Assembly: GCA_031278315.1 (NCBI GenBank)
Contig: JAITKS010000354.1
Location: 1 to 11,322, forward strand
DNA length: 11,322 nt
Direction: 5' to 3'
DNA from: Planctomycetaceae bacterium
GTDB taxonomy: Bacteria > Planctomycetota > Planctomycetia > Pirellulales > Thermoguttaceae
In this document: piece by piece, positions 1-7,780 of the stretch
How positions within the stretch are numbered: the first letter of the stretch is position 1
Layout of the letters: each line of letters opens with the position of its first letter
Notes under the pieces: model-generated
Databases searched by the model: none
What the model was told of the DNA's origin: nothing
Seen by the model: the letters and a program-made list of their open reading frames with translations, nothing else
Program-made: the position numbers and the translations under genes

Positions 1-5
1 TAATA

Positions 6-23
6 GATTTCAATTTTGAAATC
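6..23. promoter_or_regulatory. Perfect 8-bp inverted repeat upstream of the DUF1559 gene
   Basis: GATTTCAA and TTGAAATC are exact reverse complements separated by TT. The palindrome ends 11 bases before the ribosome binding site of the gene at 46. It could be an operator, a 5'-UTR hairpin, or the end of an upstream transcript. The sequence alone does not decide between these. Confidence 0.35.
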
Positions 24-34
24 AGAAAGGTAAT

Positions 35-40
35 GAGGTG
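35..40 (+). promoter_or_regulatory. Ribosome binding site (GAGGTG) fixing the ATG at 46
   Basis: GAGGTG lies 5 bases before the ATG at 46. It is one of only two clear Shine-Dalgarno sites in the window. It matters because it places the true start upstream of the poly-G tract, making the long leader real rather than an artefact of ORF calling. Confidence 0.6.
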
Positions 41-45
41 TAACT

Positions 46-1203
46 ATGAAAACAACAAAGAATATTCAACTCGAACAAATTGTAATCAACGAAATTAATT
101 TTTCGTGTGAAGTAACCCCCTACATTTTTACCAACTTAACAGATGTTAAAATAGGCAAGACAGGGGGGGGGGGCAAAACAGGTAGATCAAAAAATCGTCT
201 TTGCGGCGATTCTTTTGACAATTCTGTCAAGTCTAATTCTAGTAATTTTGGTTTCACGCTTGTTGAACTTCTGGTAGTGATTGCAATAATCGGTGTTTTG
301 ATTGCGTTACTTTTACCCGCCGTTCAAGCAGCAAGAGAAGCCGCAAGAAGATCTCAATGTGCGAATAACTTAAAACAACTTGCTTTATCAGCTCACAATT
401 TCGCAGATGTGAACAAACAAAAACTGCCAAGTCCTAAACCTATGGAATTAAAAACCGCTTGGATTAGTGCTAGTGATGAAGTTGATCCTAATATGTGGGT
501 TGCTTTGTTTCCTTACATGGAACTAACACCTCTTTTCGATGGTTTGATGAACTATCCAACAACCGGCTCAGACCCCAAAAATCCAGGCGACATGGCAAAC
601 TTCCTTTGTCCTTCATTTACAACACGGCATAAACAAAGCTTCTGGACCCATGGTTCACCATGTAATTACCTTTGGTGTACTGGTGCAAATGAAGCCAACA
701 CTGAAAATACTTTTGCATGGGCAACTTATTACTCGTCAAATCTACGCCCCGGTTACTTCAGTTCGACTGGTGATCATTGGGAAGATGATGTGATGGGCGA
801 CTTAGTAGTACCTGATGGGACATCTAATACGTTAATGTTTTCTGAAGGTAGTGCAGGAAATCCAGGTACTAATTGTGGGATTAATGTCTTTTACTGGCAA
901 AATAGCGGAAACTCTGGAAGGATAACTAGATTTCACACGGGGATTCGTCCACTTTCAGCTAAAACCGCATTAGATTCGGGCGGCGCACTTTATCGACATG
1001 ATCATAATGACTTTCCACCGGGTTCAGGAATTACATTTAATAACGGCGGTCACCACAGATGGGGAGCGAATTCGCTTCACACTAGCGGCGTTAATGCTGC
1101 ACTTGGAGATGGTTCTGTAAAATTTGTAAGTTTTTCGGTAGCTCTTGCGATATGGCTTGCGGCAGGAACAATTGATTCCGGCGAAGCGACTCAGTTGCCG
1201 TAA
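46..1203 (+). CDS. DUF1559 protein with type II/IV pseudopilin N-terminus and long leader
   Basis: Member of the DUF1559 (SBP_bac_10) family, planctomycete surface or secreted proteins that enter the export route through a prepilin-like N-terminus; their function is largely unknown. The prepilin motif GFTLVELL starts at residue 69, with Glu at pilin position 5 (E74), followed by a hydrophobic helix to about residue 90 and the family segment AVQAAREAARRSQCANNLKQ. The C-terminal family hallmark LGDGSVKFVS is also present. The ATG at 46 is supported by GAGGTG five bases upstream. The leader before the pilin motif is 68 residues, far longer than usual, and contains a Gly run (residues 40-43) encoded by an 11-G tract. 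No in-frame ATG, GTG or TTG lies between the tract and the pilin motif, so translation must cross it. Family assignment is secure; the function of the leader is unknown. Confidence 0.93.
   Translation: MKTTKNIQLEQIVINEINFSCEVTPYIFTNLTDVKIGKTGGGGKTGRSKNRLCGDSFDNSVKSNSSNFGFTLVELLVVIAIIGVLIALLLPAVQAAREAARRSQCANNLKQLALSAHNFADVNKQKLPSPKPMELKTAWISASDEVDPNMWVALFPYMELTPLFDGLMNYPTTGSDPKNPGDMANFLCPSFTTRHKQSFWTHGSPCNYLWCTGANEANTENTFAWATYYSSNLRPGYFSSTGDHWEDDVMGDLVVPDGTSNTLMFSEGSAGNPGTNCGINVFYWQNSGNSGRITRFHTGIRPLSAKTALDSGGALYRHDHNDFPPGSGITFNNGGHHRWGANSLHTSGVNAALGDGSVKFVSFSVALAIWLAAGTIDSGEATQLP
163..173 (+). repeat. Homopolymeric tract of 11 G inside the DUF1559 coding region
   Basis: Eleven consecutive G residues encode the Gly run at residues 40-43. 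In this AT-rich window no comparable G run occurs elsewhere. With 11 G (or 8 or 14) the pilin-like domain is in frame. With 12 G a TAG follows within a few codons, and with 10 G the frame runs about 35 codons to TAG and misses the pilin motif. This is the classic arrangement of a slippage-prone contingency locus, although a sequencing or assembly error in the run length is possible. Confidence 0.85.
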
Positions 1204-1256
1204 AAAAGTTGTTTGGTAATTATTCCGTTGAGTGAATATTTGTACACAAAAAATCG

Positions 1257-1449
1257 CCCTGTAGGGACAATCAGCAATAGTGTAGGACAATTGTCTTACG
1301 TATGGTTTTATCTTTGAAAGCAAGGTCTGAAAAGACGCAAGCTTAAAGATCATACATAATCTTATTGCTGTCGTCCTTACAGGGCTTTGGTGTTTTATAT
1401 TTGTTCCGTAGAACATTGACCTACACTAATGCTGATTGCCCTTGCAGGG
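1257..1449. repeat. 193-bp element with 34-bp imperfect terminal inverted repeats
   Basis: The left arm (1257-1290) and right arm (1416-1449) are reverse complements at 29 of 34 positions. The interior also shows partial self-complementarity (around 1300-1320 against 1345-1360), so the whole unit may fold as one long hairpin. No transposase is encoded. The CCTGTAGGGAC-like tips resemble the core of the hairpin at 10908-11013, suggesting a family of dispersed palindromic elements. No clear target-site duplication was seen. The rest of the 460-bp gap (1204-1663) has no gene I can support. Confidence 0.7.
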
Positions 1450-1625
1450 TAAATTCATAGACAATTTTTTGACTCAAAAACAAGTTGTATTTACTAAAAA
1501 TTATTGCAACGTTTATTGACAATATTTTAAATTACAAAAAATAAAAAAAGAATTTTAAAGTGTAATTGGTATATTAATAACTTAGTGATTTGAACTTAAT
1601 GATCAGTAATAACTCCGCATGCGAA

Positions 1626-1659
1626 CTAACCGCTGCTGCTAACCGCTATACACTAACCG
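1626..1659. repeat. Three CTAACCG direct repeats just downstream of mnmA
   Basis: CTAACCG occurs at 1626-1632, 1639-1645 and 1653-1659, spaced 13 and 14 bp, immediately beyond the mnmA stop codon. The spacing resembles the 14-bp array at 4040-4136. No function is evident. Confidence 0.5.
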
Positions 1660-1663
1660 TTAC

Positions 1664-2770
1664 TTAGTAGCATTTGCAAATTGTTCCTCCGCCTACAATT
1701 GTTTCTCCGTCATAAATTACTAGAGCTTGTCCGATAGCTGCACTTTTTTGTTTTGAATCGAATTTTACACGTAATTTATTATCTTCGATTTGCTCTACAG
1801 TTCCGCTTATTTCGTTTTGTCTGTATCTAATTTTTGCTTTTATTTTCGACGGCGTTTCAATTCGTTCACACGAAATTAAATTTATATCAGCAGCTTCAAC
1901 ATATTCTGAATATAAATCACAGTCATCTCCTAATATTACAGAATTGTCTTTAGCATTTTTTGCACAAACGTAATATGGAGCAGCTCCGGCAATTCCGAGT
2001 CCTTTTCTTTGTCCGATAGTGTAACGGATAATTCCTCGATGACGTCCTAATTTTTTTCCGTTTTTATCGATAAAATCTCCGCATTCTGATTCTTTACCAA
2101 TGTAACGTTCAATAAAAGAAGCATAATCACCATCAGGTACAAAACAAATATCTTGACTATCATTCTTGTCTGCTGTAACTAAATTATATTTTTGCGCAAT
2201 ATCACGAACTTCCGATTTATTCAATTCACCAATAGGAAAAAAAGTACGCGAAAGTTGAAATTGAGTCATCATGTATAATACGTAACTCTGATCTTTAGAT
2301 ACATCTAAACCCTTTTTAAGCAAATAACGTCCGGTTGCGGGATCGTATTCTATTCTTGCATAATGTCCGGTTGCGATAAAATCAAAACCTAGATCAATAC
2401 CCCTTTGAAAAAATTTATCAAATTTCATAAAACGATTACAGTCTATACACGGATTCGGCGTACTGCCTTCGCAATATATACGGACAAAACGTTCAATAAT
2501 ATTTGTACGAAAATCATCTGTAAAATTGAAAACATTAAACGGCATCTCCAGACTATATGCTACACTTCTTGCGTCTTCAATATCTGCAAGAGAACAACAC
2601 GATTTTCGATATTTGAGATTACATTTGCCGATATGATTATTCGTTATTAAATTTTCATCAACCAATTTCATAGTTGCACCTCGACAATTGTAACCTTGAT
2701 TTCGCAGAATAATTGCTGCTACTGAACTATCAACACCGCCGCTCATCGCAACTAAAACATTACCAGACAT
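1664..2770 (-). CDS. mnmA: tRNA-specific 2-thiouridylase MnmA
   Basis: Cytoplasmic enzyme that uses ATP and a sulfur relay to convert the wobble uridine U34 of Lys, Glu and Gln tRNAs to 2-thiouridine. The N-terminal PP-loop ATP-binding motif SGGVDSS is at residues 10-16. The first catalytic cysteine is in NPCIDCN (C108, with C111), and the second is C209 in DSQDICF, so both active-site cysteines are present. The GHYAR (residues 135-139) and YTIGQRKGLG motifs are typical. The 368-residue length is normal, and the KSCCSLADIEDAR insert after the PP-loop domain is seen in clostridial-type MnmA. It starts at ATG with no convincing Shine-Dalgarno. It has no operon partner: amrS lies 141 bp upstream in the same orientation. 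Confidence 0.97.
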   Translation of the reverse strand: MSGNVLVAMSGGVDSSVAAIILRNQGYNCRGATMKLVDENLITNNHIGKCNLKYRKSCCSLADIEDARSVAYSLEMPFNVFNFTDDFRTNIIERFVRIYCEGSTPNPCIDCNRFMKFDKFFQRGIDLGFDFIATGHYARIEYDPATGRYLLKKGLDVSKDQSYVLYMMTQFQLSRTFFPIGELNKSEVRDIAQKYNLVTADKNDSQDICFVPDGDYASFIERYIGKESECGDFIDKNGKKLGRHRGIIRYTIGQRKGLGIAGAAPYYVCAKNAKDNSVILGDDCDLYSEYVEAADINLISCERIETPSKIKAKIRYRQNEISGTVEQIEDNKLRVKFDSKQKSAAIGQALVIYDGETIVGGGTICKCY

Positions 2771-2853
2771 AATAAATTCGCTTTGTTATTTTGTAATACA
2801 TTAACATTAATGAAATAATTTATTGCTCTCGGAAACGCAATCGTCCCGACCGC

Positions 2854-2895
2854 ATCTTTAATCTTTAATCTTAAACTTTAAATTTTAAATATTAG
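2854..2895. repeat. Imperfect 7-bp tandem repeat (about six units)
   Basis: Six consecutive heptamers related to ATCTTTA run from 2854 to 2895: ATCTTTA twice, then ATCTTAA, ACTTTAA, ATTTTAA and ATATTAG. They lie between amrS and mnmA. The first three or four units are the clearest; the array decays leftward-to-rightward into plain AT-rich sequence. Confidence 0.5.
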
Positions 2896-2911
2896 ACATT
2901 TTTCGTTACAA

Positions 2912-3949
2912 TTAATAATCGGTTACAAATTCTCCTGCAATAGTTTGACCGCAGTAATTACAGCATTGATCTTCGTTGATTAGATATTCTGTTACATTAA
3001 ATCTGTTTCTTGAAATTATGTTTTGTTTGCATTGCGGACAAAACGTAGCTTGTCCGATTGGATCATCAATATTTCCTGTGTAAACATATTTTAATCCTTT
3101 CGATGATGCAATATCTCTTGATCGAAATAGCGTACTTGAAGGCGTTGGCGGAATTGACTGCATTCTATCGGCGGGTCGAAATGCTGAAAAATGTAGAGGT
3201 ATTTCTGAACCAAGATTTGAAAAAATCCATTCTGATAATTTTTCGATTTCGTCTTCCGAATCATTGAGACCTGGTATCAATAATGTTGTTATTTCCAGCC
3301 AAGTTCTGTAAATCGAATTATTGTTACAATTAAATTTAATTTGATTTTTATTTTTTTCAGCAAGATAACATAAAGTTTCTTTGACCGGTTCGACAGCTGC
3401 TGAACAATATTCACGATAGAATTTATCTGAAAACGATTTTAAGTCAACATTTGCGGCGTCAATATGATCAAAGAATTTTTGTCTTACTTCAGGTGAAATG
3501 TAACCATTCGTTACGGCAATTGTAAATAGACCGGCTTGATGTGCAATAATTGCAATTTCAATAGCATATTCTAGCCAAATTATTGGTTCGTTATAAGTAA
3601 ATGCAATACTTTGACAACCATTGCGTAAAGCAGTATCAACAATTGCCGAAGGCGGCATTTCGATAAGTGTAGAATCATCGACCGAATGTGCAATAGAAAA
3701 ATTTTGGCAAAATTTACAATCTAAATTGCATCCGATAGAACCCAGCGATAACGTTTTAGAATTAGGATAAAAATGATAAAGCGGTTTTTTCTCTATCGGA
3801 TCAACAGCAAGACCTGTATTTTTTCCATGAGCAATAGAAAAAATTCTTGACACATTTTCGGTATCAAGTTTCATATTTCGGCGTACTCCGCAAAAACCAG
3901 ATTTACCGAGCGGAATAAAACAATGTCGAGGACAATTTGTACAATTCAT
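2912..3949 (-). CDS. amrS: AmmeMemoRadiSam system radical SAM enzyme (AmrS, COG1180)
   Basis: Radical SAM protein related to pyruvate formate-lyase activating enzymes; AmrS proteins are usually associated with MEMO and AMMECR1 proteins and their chemistry is not settled. The radical SAM cluster motif CNLDCKFC gives C74, C78 and C81. A Cys-rich N-terminus (C3, C6, C10, C20) precedes the family signature DPIEKKPLYHFYP (residues 50-62). A C-terminal zinc-ribbon-like region has CPQC (304-307) and C329/C330 with C333. The 345-residue length is normal. Residues about 199-215, before WLEITTLLIPGLND, form an Asn/Lys-rich stretch that looks like an insertion relative to family members I remember. No MEMO or AMMECR1 gene is in this window. 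It starts at ATG with no clear Shine-Dalgarno. Confidence 0.92.
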   Translation of the reverse strand: MNCTNCPRHCFIPLGKSGFCGVRRNMKLDTENVSRIFSIAHGKNTGLAVDPIEKKPLYHFYPNSKTLSLGSIGCNLDCKFCQNFSIAHSVDDSTLIEMPPSAIVDTALRNGCQSIAFTYNEPIIWLEYAIEIAIIAHQAGLFTIAVTNGYISPEVRQKFFDHIDAANVDLKSFSDKFYREYCSAAVEPVKETLCYLAEKNKNQIKFNCNNNSIYRTWLEITTLLIPGLNDSEDEIEKLSEWIFSNLGSEIPLHFSAFRPADRMQSIPPTPSSTLFRSRDIASSKGLKYVYTGNIDDPIGQATFCPQCKQNIISRNRFNVTEYLINEDQCCNYCGQTIAGEFVTDY

Positions 3950-4039
3950 AATAAGATAAAATTTATGATAATATTTGTAACTATTCCGTCGAAAATTTTA
4001 TTGGAATATTTTTTGCAATAAATTTTAAATTTCAAATTA

Positions 4040-4136
4040 AAAATTCTGCGCTGAATTTTCTGCGTTAAATTTTCAGCACTGAATTTTCTGTGTTAAAAAT
4101 TCTGCGTTGAATTTTCTGCGTTAAATTTTAGCGGCG
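4040..4136. repeat. 14-bp tandem repeat array with 28-bp super-period (seven units)
   Basis: Seven head-to-tail units related to AATTTTCTGCGTTA start at 4040, 4054, 4068, 4082, 4096, 4110 and 4124. Units ending in -CTG/-TTG alternate with units ending in -TTA, giving a 28-bp higher-order repeat three times over. It occupies the middle of the 268-bp gap between the foldase gene and amrS. On the minus strand it lies downstream of the foldase and upstream of amrS. Confidence 0.75.
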
Positions 4137-4217
4137 AACTCTCAAAAGCAACACAGTATATAAAGGAAAAAAACTACTGAATAGTTACTAATATTTACAG
4201 ATAAACTACTATAAATT

Positions 4218-6158
4218 TCATTTGTAGATAGGCGTGACAGGAATAGTTTTTTTGGCAGCGGTTCCGATGTTTGGTTGTGATTGTATAATTGTATCTAAAT
4301 TTTGAACATTACCTTTTTCTGTTCGTGTATTTGCTAAATTGTTTATGATAATTGAATTTTTATACAAATTTTCATAATATGCGGCAACGACGATTTTTTG
4401 TTTTTTACTGTATAAATCTTCAATTAATTCTGGTTTTACGTCTTCTAATTTTACATTTGTTGCTGGTTCTTTTCCGGTACAAAAAAGAATCATAAGATTA
4501 TCATTTACACTTATGATTTGCGATAATTCACCGATCTGCAATTTAAAAGCGGTTTCTTCTAGTATCGGACTTCCTGAGTGTTTATGAATTAATGGAATCA
4601 CGCCTCCTGATAAACGTAAAGTTGGGTCTGACGAATATTTTTCTGCGAGTTCGCTAAAATATTTTTCATTCGGATTCATTTTTGCCATATTCCAAACTTC
4701 CATTGCGCGGCGTTGGTCGCTGTACTCAAACGTGATAGCGCGGCAACGTATTTTATCACCGAAATTTGATTCGTATGATTTCTGTAAATCTGATTCTGTT
4801 ATTTCGATATCATTTTTTGCTAACCGTTTTAATGCAAGAATTGGAAAAACCGTATTTGTCCGATAAACTTGAGCATTCATTCCGCTTTCTTCTGTTGCTA
4901 ATTTCATCCATAGTTCTACATCCGGCTGACCGTCTTTTTTTAACGGCAGATTTTTAATTGCCATTTCACGCAGTTCTAAATTTATATCTTGATCATTAAT
5001 TACAATATTCTGTCTGCGGCATTCTTGTATGATAATCAAACGATTGATCATATCGTTCAGTACTTCTTTTCCGTAGCGTTTAACACAAACATTTGCAAGA
5101 TTCTCAATTGTAATTGGATAATCATTGACTATAGCAGCGATACCCGGTTTCTGTGATGCTTTTATTGCGTCGCCGAAAACTTTTTCGATTTTTGCATTTT
5201 TCAGCAATTGCTCGAAAAATTTCTCGGAAGCTTTTCTTGTTTTTTCGTCTAGTATTTTTGTTTTCAATCGTTCCTGAACTTGTTCCATGTTGACATTTTG
5301 ACTCGGTAAATGTCTTTCGCAGCGAAAAATTATAAAAGTTTCCGCCCATTCAACGATAGGTGAAATTTGTCCTTCTTTAAGAGAAAAAACGATATCTTCG
5401 ATTACTTTATCTGTAGTGTAACGTCTGATTGGATGGATCAAACCGCCGTACGGTTGACTCGCCGGATCGATAGAATAATTTTTTGCGGCATTAGAAAAAG
5501 AATCAGGATTAGCTGAAACTTCCGCATGAATTCGTTGTGCGTCGCGTTGTGATCTCAACACGATTTGGCGGACTTGTACACTTACACCGTATTTTGATTC
5601 GTAAGCACGTTGTAATTCTTCTTTAGTAACTTGACTATTACCTGCAAGTTTCGAGATGCCTAAAATTGGACAAATAATATCTTGCATATATTGTTCGGCG
5701 GTGATACCGCGTTCTTTTTCGATAAGTTCGAGCCAATCTTCGGTACTAAAATTGAAAGCTCTTGCCATCCGTAAAATTTCAGCGTTAATATCGGCTTGTG
5801 TGATAACAATATTTCGGCGCCGGCATTCTATTTCGACTAATGTTCGTTTGATTAAATCTTTCAATATAGTATCACCGAACATACGTAATGATTCGTTGGT
5901 AACATCTTTTTTCGTTATTTGTTCGTTGTTGACTATTGCCATTATTTCGGGCAATTCTGTTTTCGTTATAGAAATAGACGGAACAGAATTAACAGCATTG
6001 GTATTATTACCCGAATTAATTTGACGTGATGTACTCGCCGTTTTAGACTGAACTGAATTATGTGAACTGAAATTTGTCTGTGAAAAATTTTCAGAATTAC
6101 CGACAAATGTAAAGCCGAAAAACGCACCGGCTAAAAATAATATACTAAATCTTTTCAT
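4218..6158 (-). CDS. Exported tandem-module parvulin-type (SurA/PpiC-like) foldase
   Basis: Probable periplasmic peptidyl-prolyl isomerase or chaperone of the SurA/PpiC/PrsA type. The N-terminus (MKRF, then a hydrophobic segment to about residue 20) is a signal peptide without a lipobox cysteine, followed by a Ser/Asn/Thr-rich linker to about residue 68. Two homologous modules follow, about 71-285 and 340-565. Each begins with a SurA_N-like helical part (AIVNNEQITKKDV and AIVNDYPITIENL; IECRRRNIVI and IQECRRQNIVI). Each ends with a parvulin domain (FSNAAKNYSIDP with GGLI and SLKEGQIS; FSELAEKYSSDP with GGVI and KLQIGELS). SurA repeats only the PPIase domain, so duplication of the whole module is notable. 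Catalytic activity of either domain cannot be judged here. The ATG at 6158 has only a weak purine-rich upstream region. Confidence 0.85.
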   Translation of the reverse strand: MKRFSILFLAGAFFGFTFVGNSENFSQTNFSSHNSVQSKTASTSRQINSGNNTNAVNSVPSISITKTELPEIMAIVNNEQITKKDVTNESLRMFGDTILKDLIKRTLVEIECRRRNIVITQADINAEILRMARAFNFSTEDWLELIEKERGITAEQYMQDIICPILGISKLAGNSQVTKEELQRAYESKYGVSVQVRQIVLRSQRDAQRIHAEVSANPDSFSNAAKNYSIDPASQPYGGLIHPIRRYTTDKVIEDIVFSLKEGQISPIVEWAETFIIFRCERHLPSQNVNMEQVQERLKTKILDEKTRKASEKFFEQLLKNAKIEKVFGDAIKASQKPGIAAIVNDYPITIENLANVCVKRYGKEVLNDMINRLIIIQECRRQNIVINDQDINLELREMAIKNLPLKKDGQPDVELWMKLATEESGMNAQVYRTNTVFPILALKRLAKNDIEITESDLQKSYESNFGDKIRCRAITFEYSDQRRAMEVWNMAKMNPNEKYFSELAEKYSSDPTLRLSGGVIPLIHKHSGSPILEETAFKLQIGELSQIISVNDNLMILFCTGKEPATNVKLEDVKPELIEDLYSKKQKIVVAAYYENLYKNSIIINNLANTRTEKGNVQNLDTIIQSQPNIGTAAKKTIPVTPIYK

Positions 6159-6703
6159 CTTTATTTATTTTTTTAATTCGTTGACACTTGTACGATTCGT
6201 AATATGAATCCGTTATTAAAAAGCGGGAACTCCAAAAATTTTTTTCCGTCAGACTTCGTTGAAATTCACGCCTGTGAGTTGATAAGTGTTGATATATTGT
6301 TACAAAAATTATATCTTGTTGTTTATATTTTGTTGTAAGAAAAACCAAAACACTAGTGCGAATAATATAAATTCAAAAAACTATGTCAATATCAATTTGT
6401 CAATATTTCGTAACGATACTCCTATAAGAATAGTTTTAAATTATTACACTGAGATATTACTAAATCTTAAATCTTCAGTAGAATCTTTGTAGTTATTTGG
6501 TGATATGATAATCTCTAATCGTTTCCGAATTTTTTTTATTAACCACAGAGAATACAAAAAACACAGAGAAAAAAATTTTGTAATATTTCAAATTCATTTT
6601 TCACCAACTTCTATTCTCAACAATAAGATAATGAGAGAATTTCATTTGTTTATTTCGTGTTTGTTATCTTAATTCTGCTCATAAAATATAAATTTAGGAA
6701 TTT
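6159..6703. other. 545-bp AT-rich gap without a supported gene
   Basis: This gap separates the ATPase from the foldase gene. Possible frames in it (6145-6348 minus, 6286-6492 plus) have low-complexity translations, no ribosome binding site and overlap each other, so I do not call them. It should contain the promoter of the foldase gene, but no convincing -35/-10 pair was seen. Its only structured part is the CACAGAG repeat at 6541-6570. Confidence 0.6.
6541..6570. repeat. CACAGAGAA direct repeat
   Basis: CACAGAGAA occurs twice 18 bp apart (6544-6552, 6562-6570) inside an A-rich stretch. It resembles short intergenic repeats I have seen in other genomes, as does the CACGAAA doublet at 10888-10903. 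It is non-coding and of unknown function. Confidence 0.45.
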
Positions 6704-7771
6704 TTATTTTATACTGTTTTTTTCCAACAGTATTCGTTGATATGGTTCGACTGCCTCGGCAACTTCGATAGAATGTGTCGCCAAAATATATTGATTATTG
6801 GGAGCATTTTTTACAAGATCACGTACTAATGTTTGTTGCCAATCTCGATTGAGATGTAACTCCGGCTCATCAATTAAAATAATTTTTGACTTCACACGAG
6901 TCGAATACCAAATAAGAAAAAAAGTCGAAATAATTTCTTTTTGTCCAGAACTTAATCCGTCAAAAGAAAAAATATCTTTACTTTTTTGATGTTCTAACAA
7001 AATATCTATTGTATTGTTTGTGTGAGGTACAAGTTTTTTTATCTTAACTCCAGCATATTGATTAAGAAAATCATTCAAATTTTTTAAAACTTCATGCGAT
7101 TCTTGTTTGTCAATTTGATCAAGTAACGGATTATCCAGCATGAAAGACCGTAAAATCTCAATCTTAAACAAACTGATTGGCGTCTCATACATTCTATTAC
7201 GAAAAATAGGTTCATACGATTTATGTACCAACATCCCTAACTCTGGAGAACTCTCTTGTATTTTGCGATAACTGTTAAAAAATAAGAAATGTTCCATTGA
7301 AAGTTGATTGGAAGTTTGTCCTAAAATTGTCTCAATATTTTTATTAAAATTATGTAATGATTCTTTATTAGTGTTGTTTTTTTTGATCGTTTTAGGACTA
7401 GATTTTCCTGTTATTTTGAAATAATTATCGTCTTTCGGATCAAAAGTTAGCGATCTCGAAAATTGCAAATCTTCTTCTCGAAAATTTCCAGAAATGGAAA
7501 ATCCTTTTTTGAATAAATCCGAACCATGCCGTCTATCAAACTTTATAAGTTCATTGTGATGACATGTTATTGTAATTGCTAACAACGCACAACATTCCAA
7601 AATAGATGTTTTACCGAGACCATTTTGACTGCCAATAACAGTTACATCGGGAGAGTCTTCAAATTGCGGTTGCGCAAAATCAATTTCAAGACAATCTATA
7701 CCTTTGTAATTCTCAATTTTAATATGTTCAAGCCTCAATAACGATGAGATCGTTCTCATATTTTTAGACAT
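6704..7771 (-). CDS. AAA family ATPase (ABC/SMC-type, AAA_15/AAA_21-like)
   Basis: Predicted ATPase with an ABC/RecF-like fold, a type common in defence loci and overcoming-lysogenization-like proteins; no substrate can be assigned. N-terminal RLEHIKIENYKGI is the usual first strand of this group. Walker A is GSQNGLGKTS (47-56), the ABC signature is LSSGQKE (273-279), Walker B is IILIDEPELHL (297-307), and the switch histidine lies in ATHS (331-334). About 200 residues between Walker A and the signature form the variable insert. No TOPRIM or HNH nuclease domain follows, so it is not a complete OLD nuclease. The ATG at 7771 is chosen over an upstream TTG at 7795 because AGGAG precedes it. It lies 293 bp downstream of two methyltransferases in the same orientation. 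Confidence 0.9.
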   Translation of the reverse strand: MSKNMRTISSLLRLEHIKIENYKGIDCLEIDFAQPQFEDSPDVTVIGSQNGLGKTSILECCALLAITITCHHNELIKFDRRHGSDLFKKGFSISGNFREEDLQFSRSLTFDPKDDNYFKITGKSSPKTIKKNNTNKESLHNFNKNIETILGQTSNQLSMEHFLFFNSYRKIQESSPELGMLVHKSYEPIFRNRMYETPISLFKIEILRSFMLDNPLLDQIDKQESHEVLKNLNDFLNQYAGVKIKKLVPHTNNTIDILLEHQKSKDIFSFDGLSSGQKEIISTFFLIWYSTRVKSKIILIDEPELHLNRDWQQTLVRDLVKNAPNNQYILATHSIEVAEAVEPYQRILLEKNSIK

Positions 7772-7775
7772 AATT

Positions 7776-7780
7776 CTCCT
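7776..7780 (-). promoter_or_regulatory. Ribosome binding site (AGGAG) fixing the ATPase start at 7771
   Basis: On the minus strand AGGAG stands 4 bases before the ATG at 7771. It removes the eight extra codons of the longer TTG-initiated frame (7795). It is the strongest Shine-Dalgarno in the accessory block, suggesting that the ATPase is translated independently of the methyltransferases. Confidence 0.65.

Noticed and set aside
1024..1416. 130-codon minus-strand frame across the end of the DUF1559 gene
   Set aside because: It is antisense to a secure gene and runs through the inverted-repeat element; the translation is low-quality and basic with no family features.
4040..4136. 14-bp array as a CRISPR
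   Set aside because: Units are contiguous without spacers and far too short; no cas gene is present.
4168..4190. Possible intrinsic terminator for the foldase gene (AACTA/TAGTT stem followed by T-run on the minus strand)
   Set aside because: The stem is only five mostly A-T pairs and is expected by chance in this AT-rich gap.
6145..6492. Two short frames (67 and 68 codons) on opposite strands in the gap upstream of the foldase
   Set aside because: They overlap each other, have no ribosome binding site and show AT-driven Lys/Asn/Ile composition.
6704..7771. ATPase as an OLD-family nuclease or a retron/Gabija component
   Set aside because: No TOPRIM domain follows the ATPase core and no UvrD-like helicase or reverse transcriptase gene is nearby.
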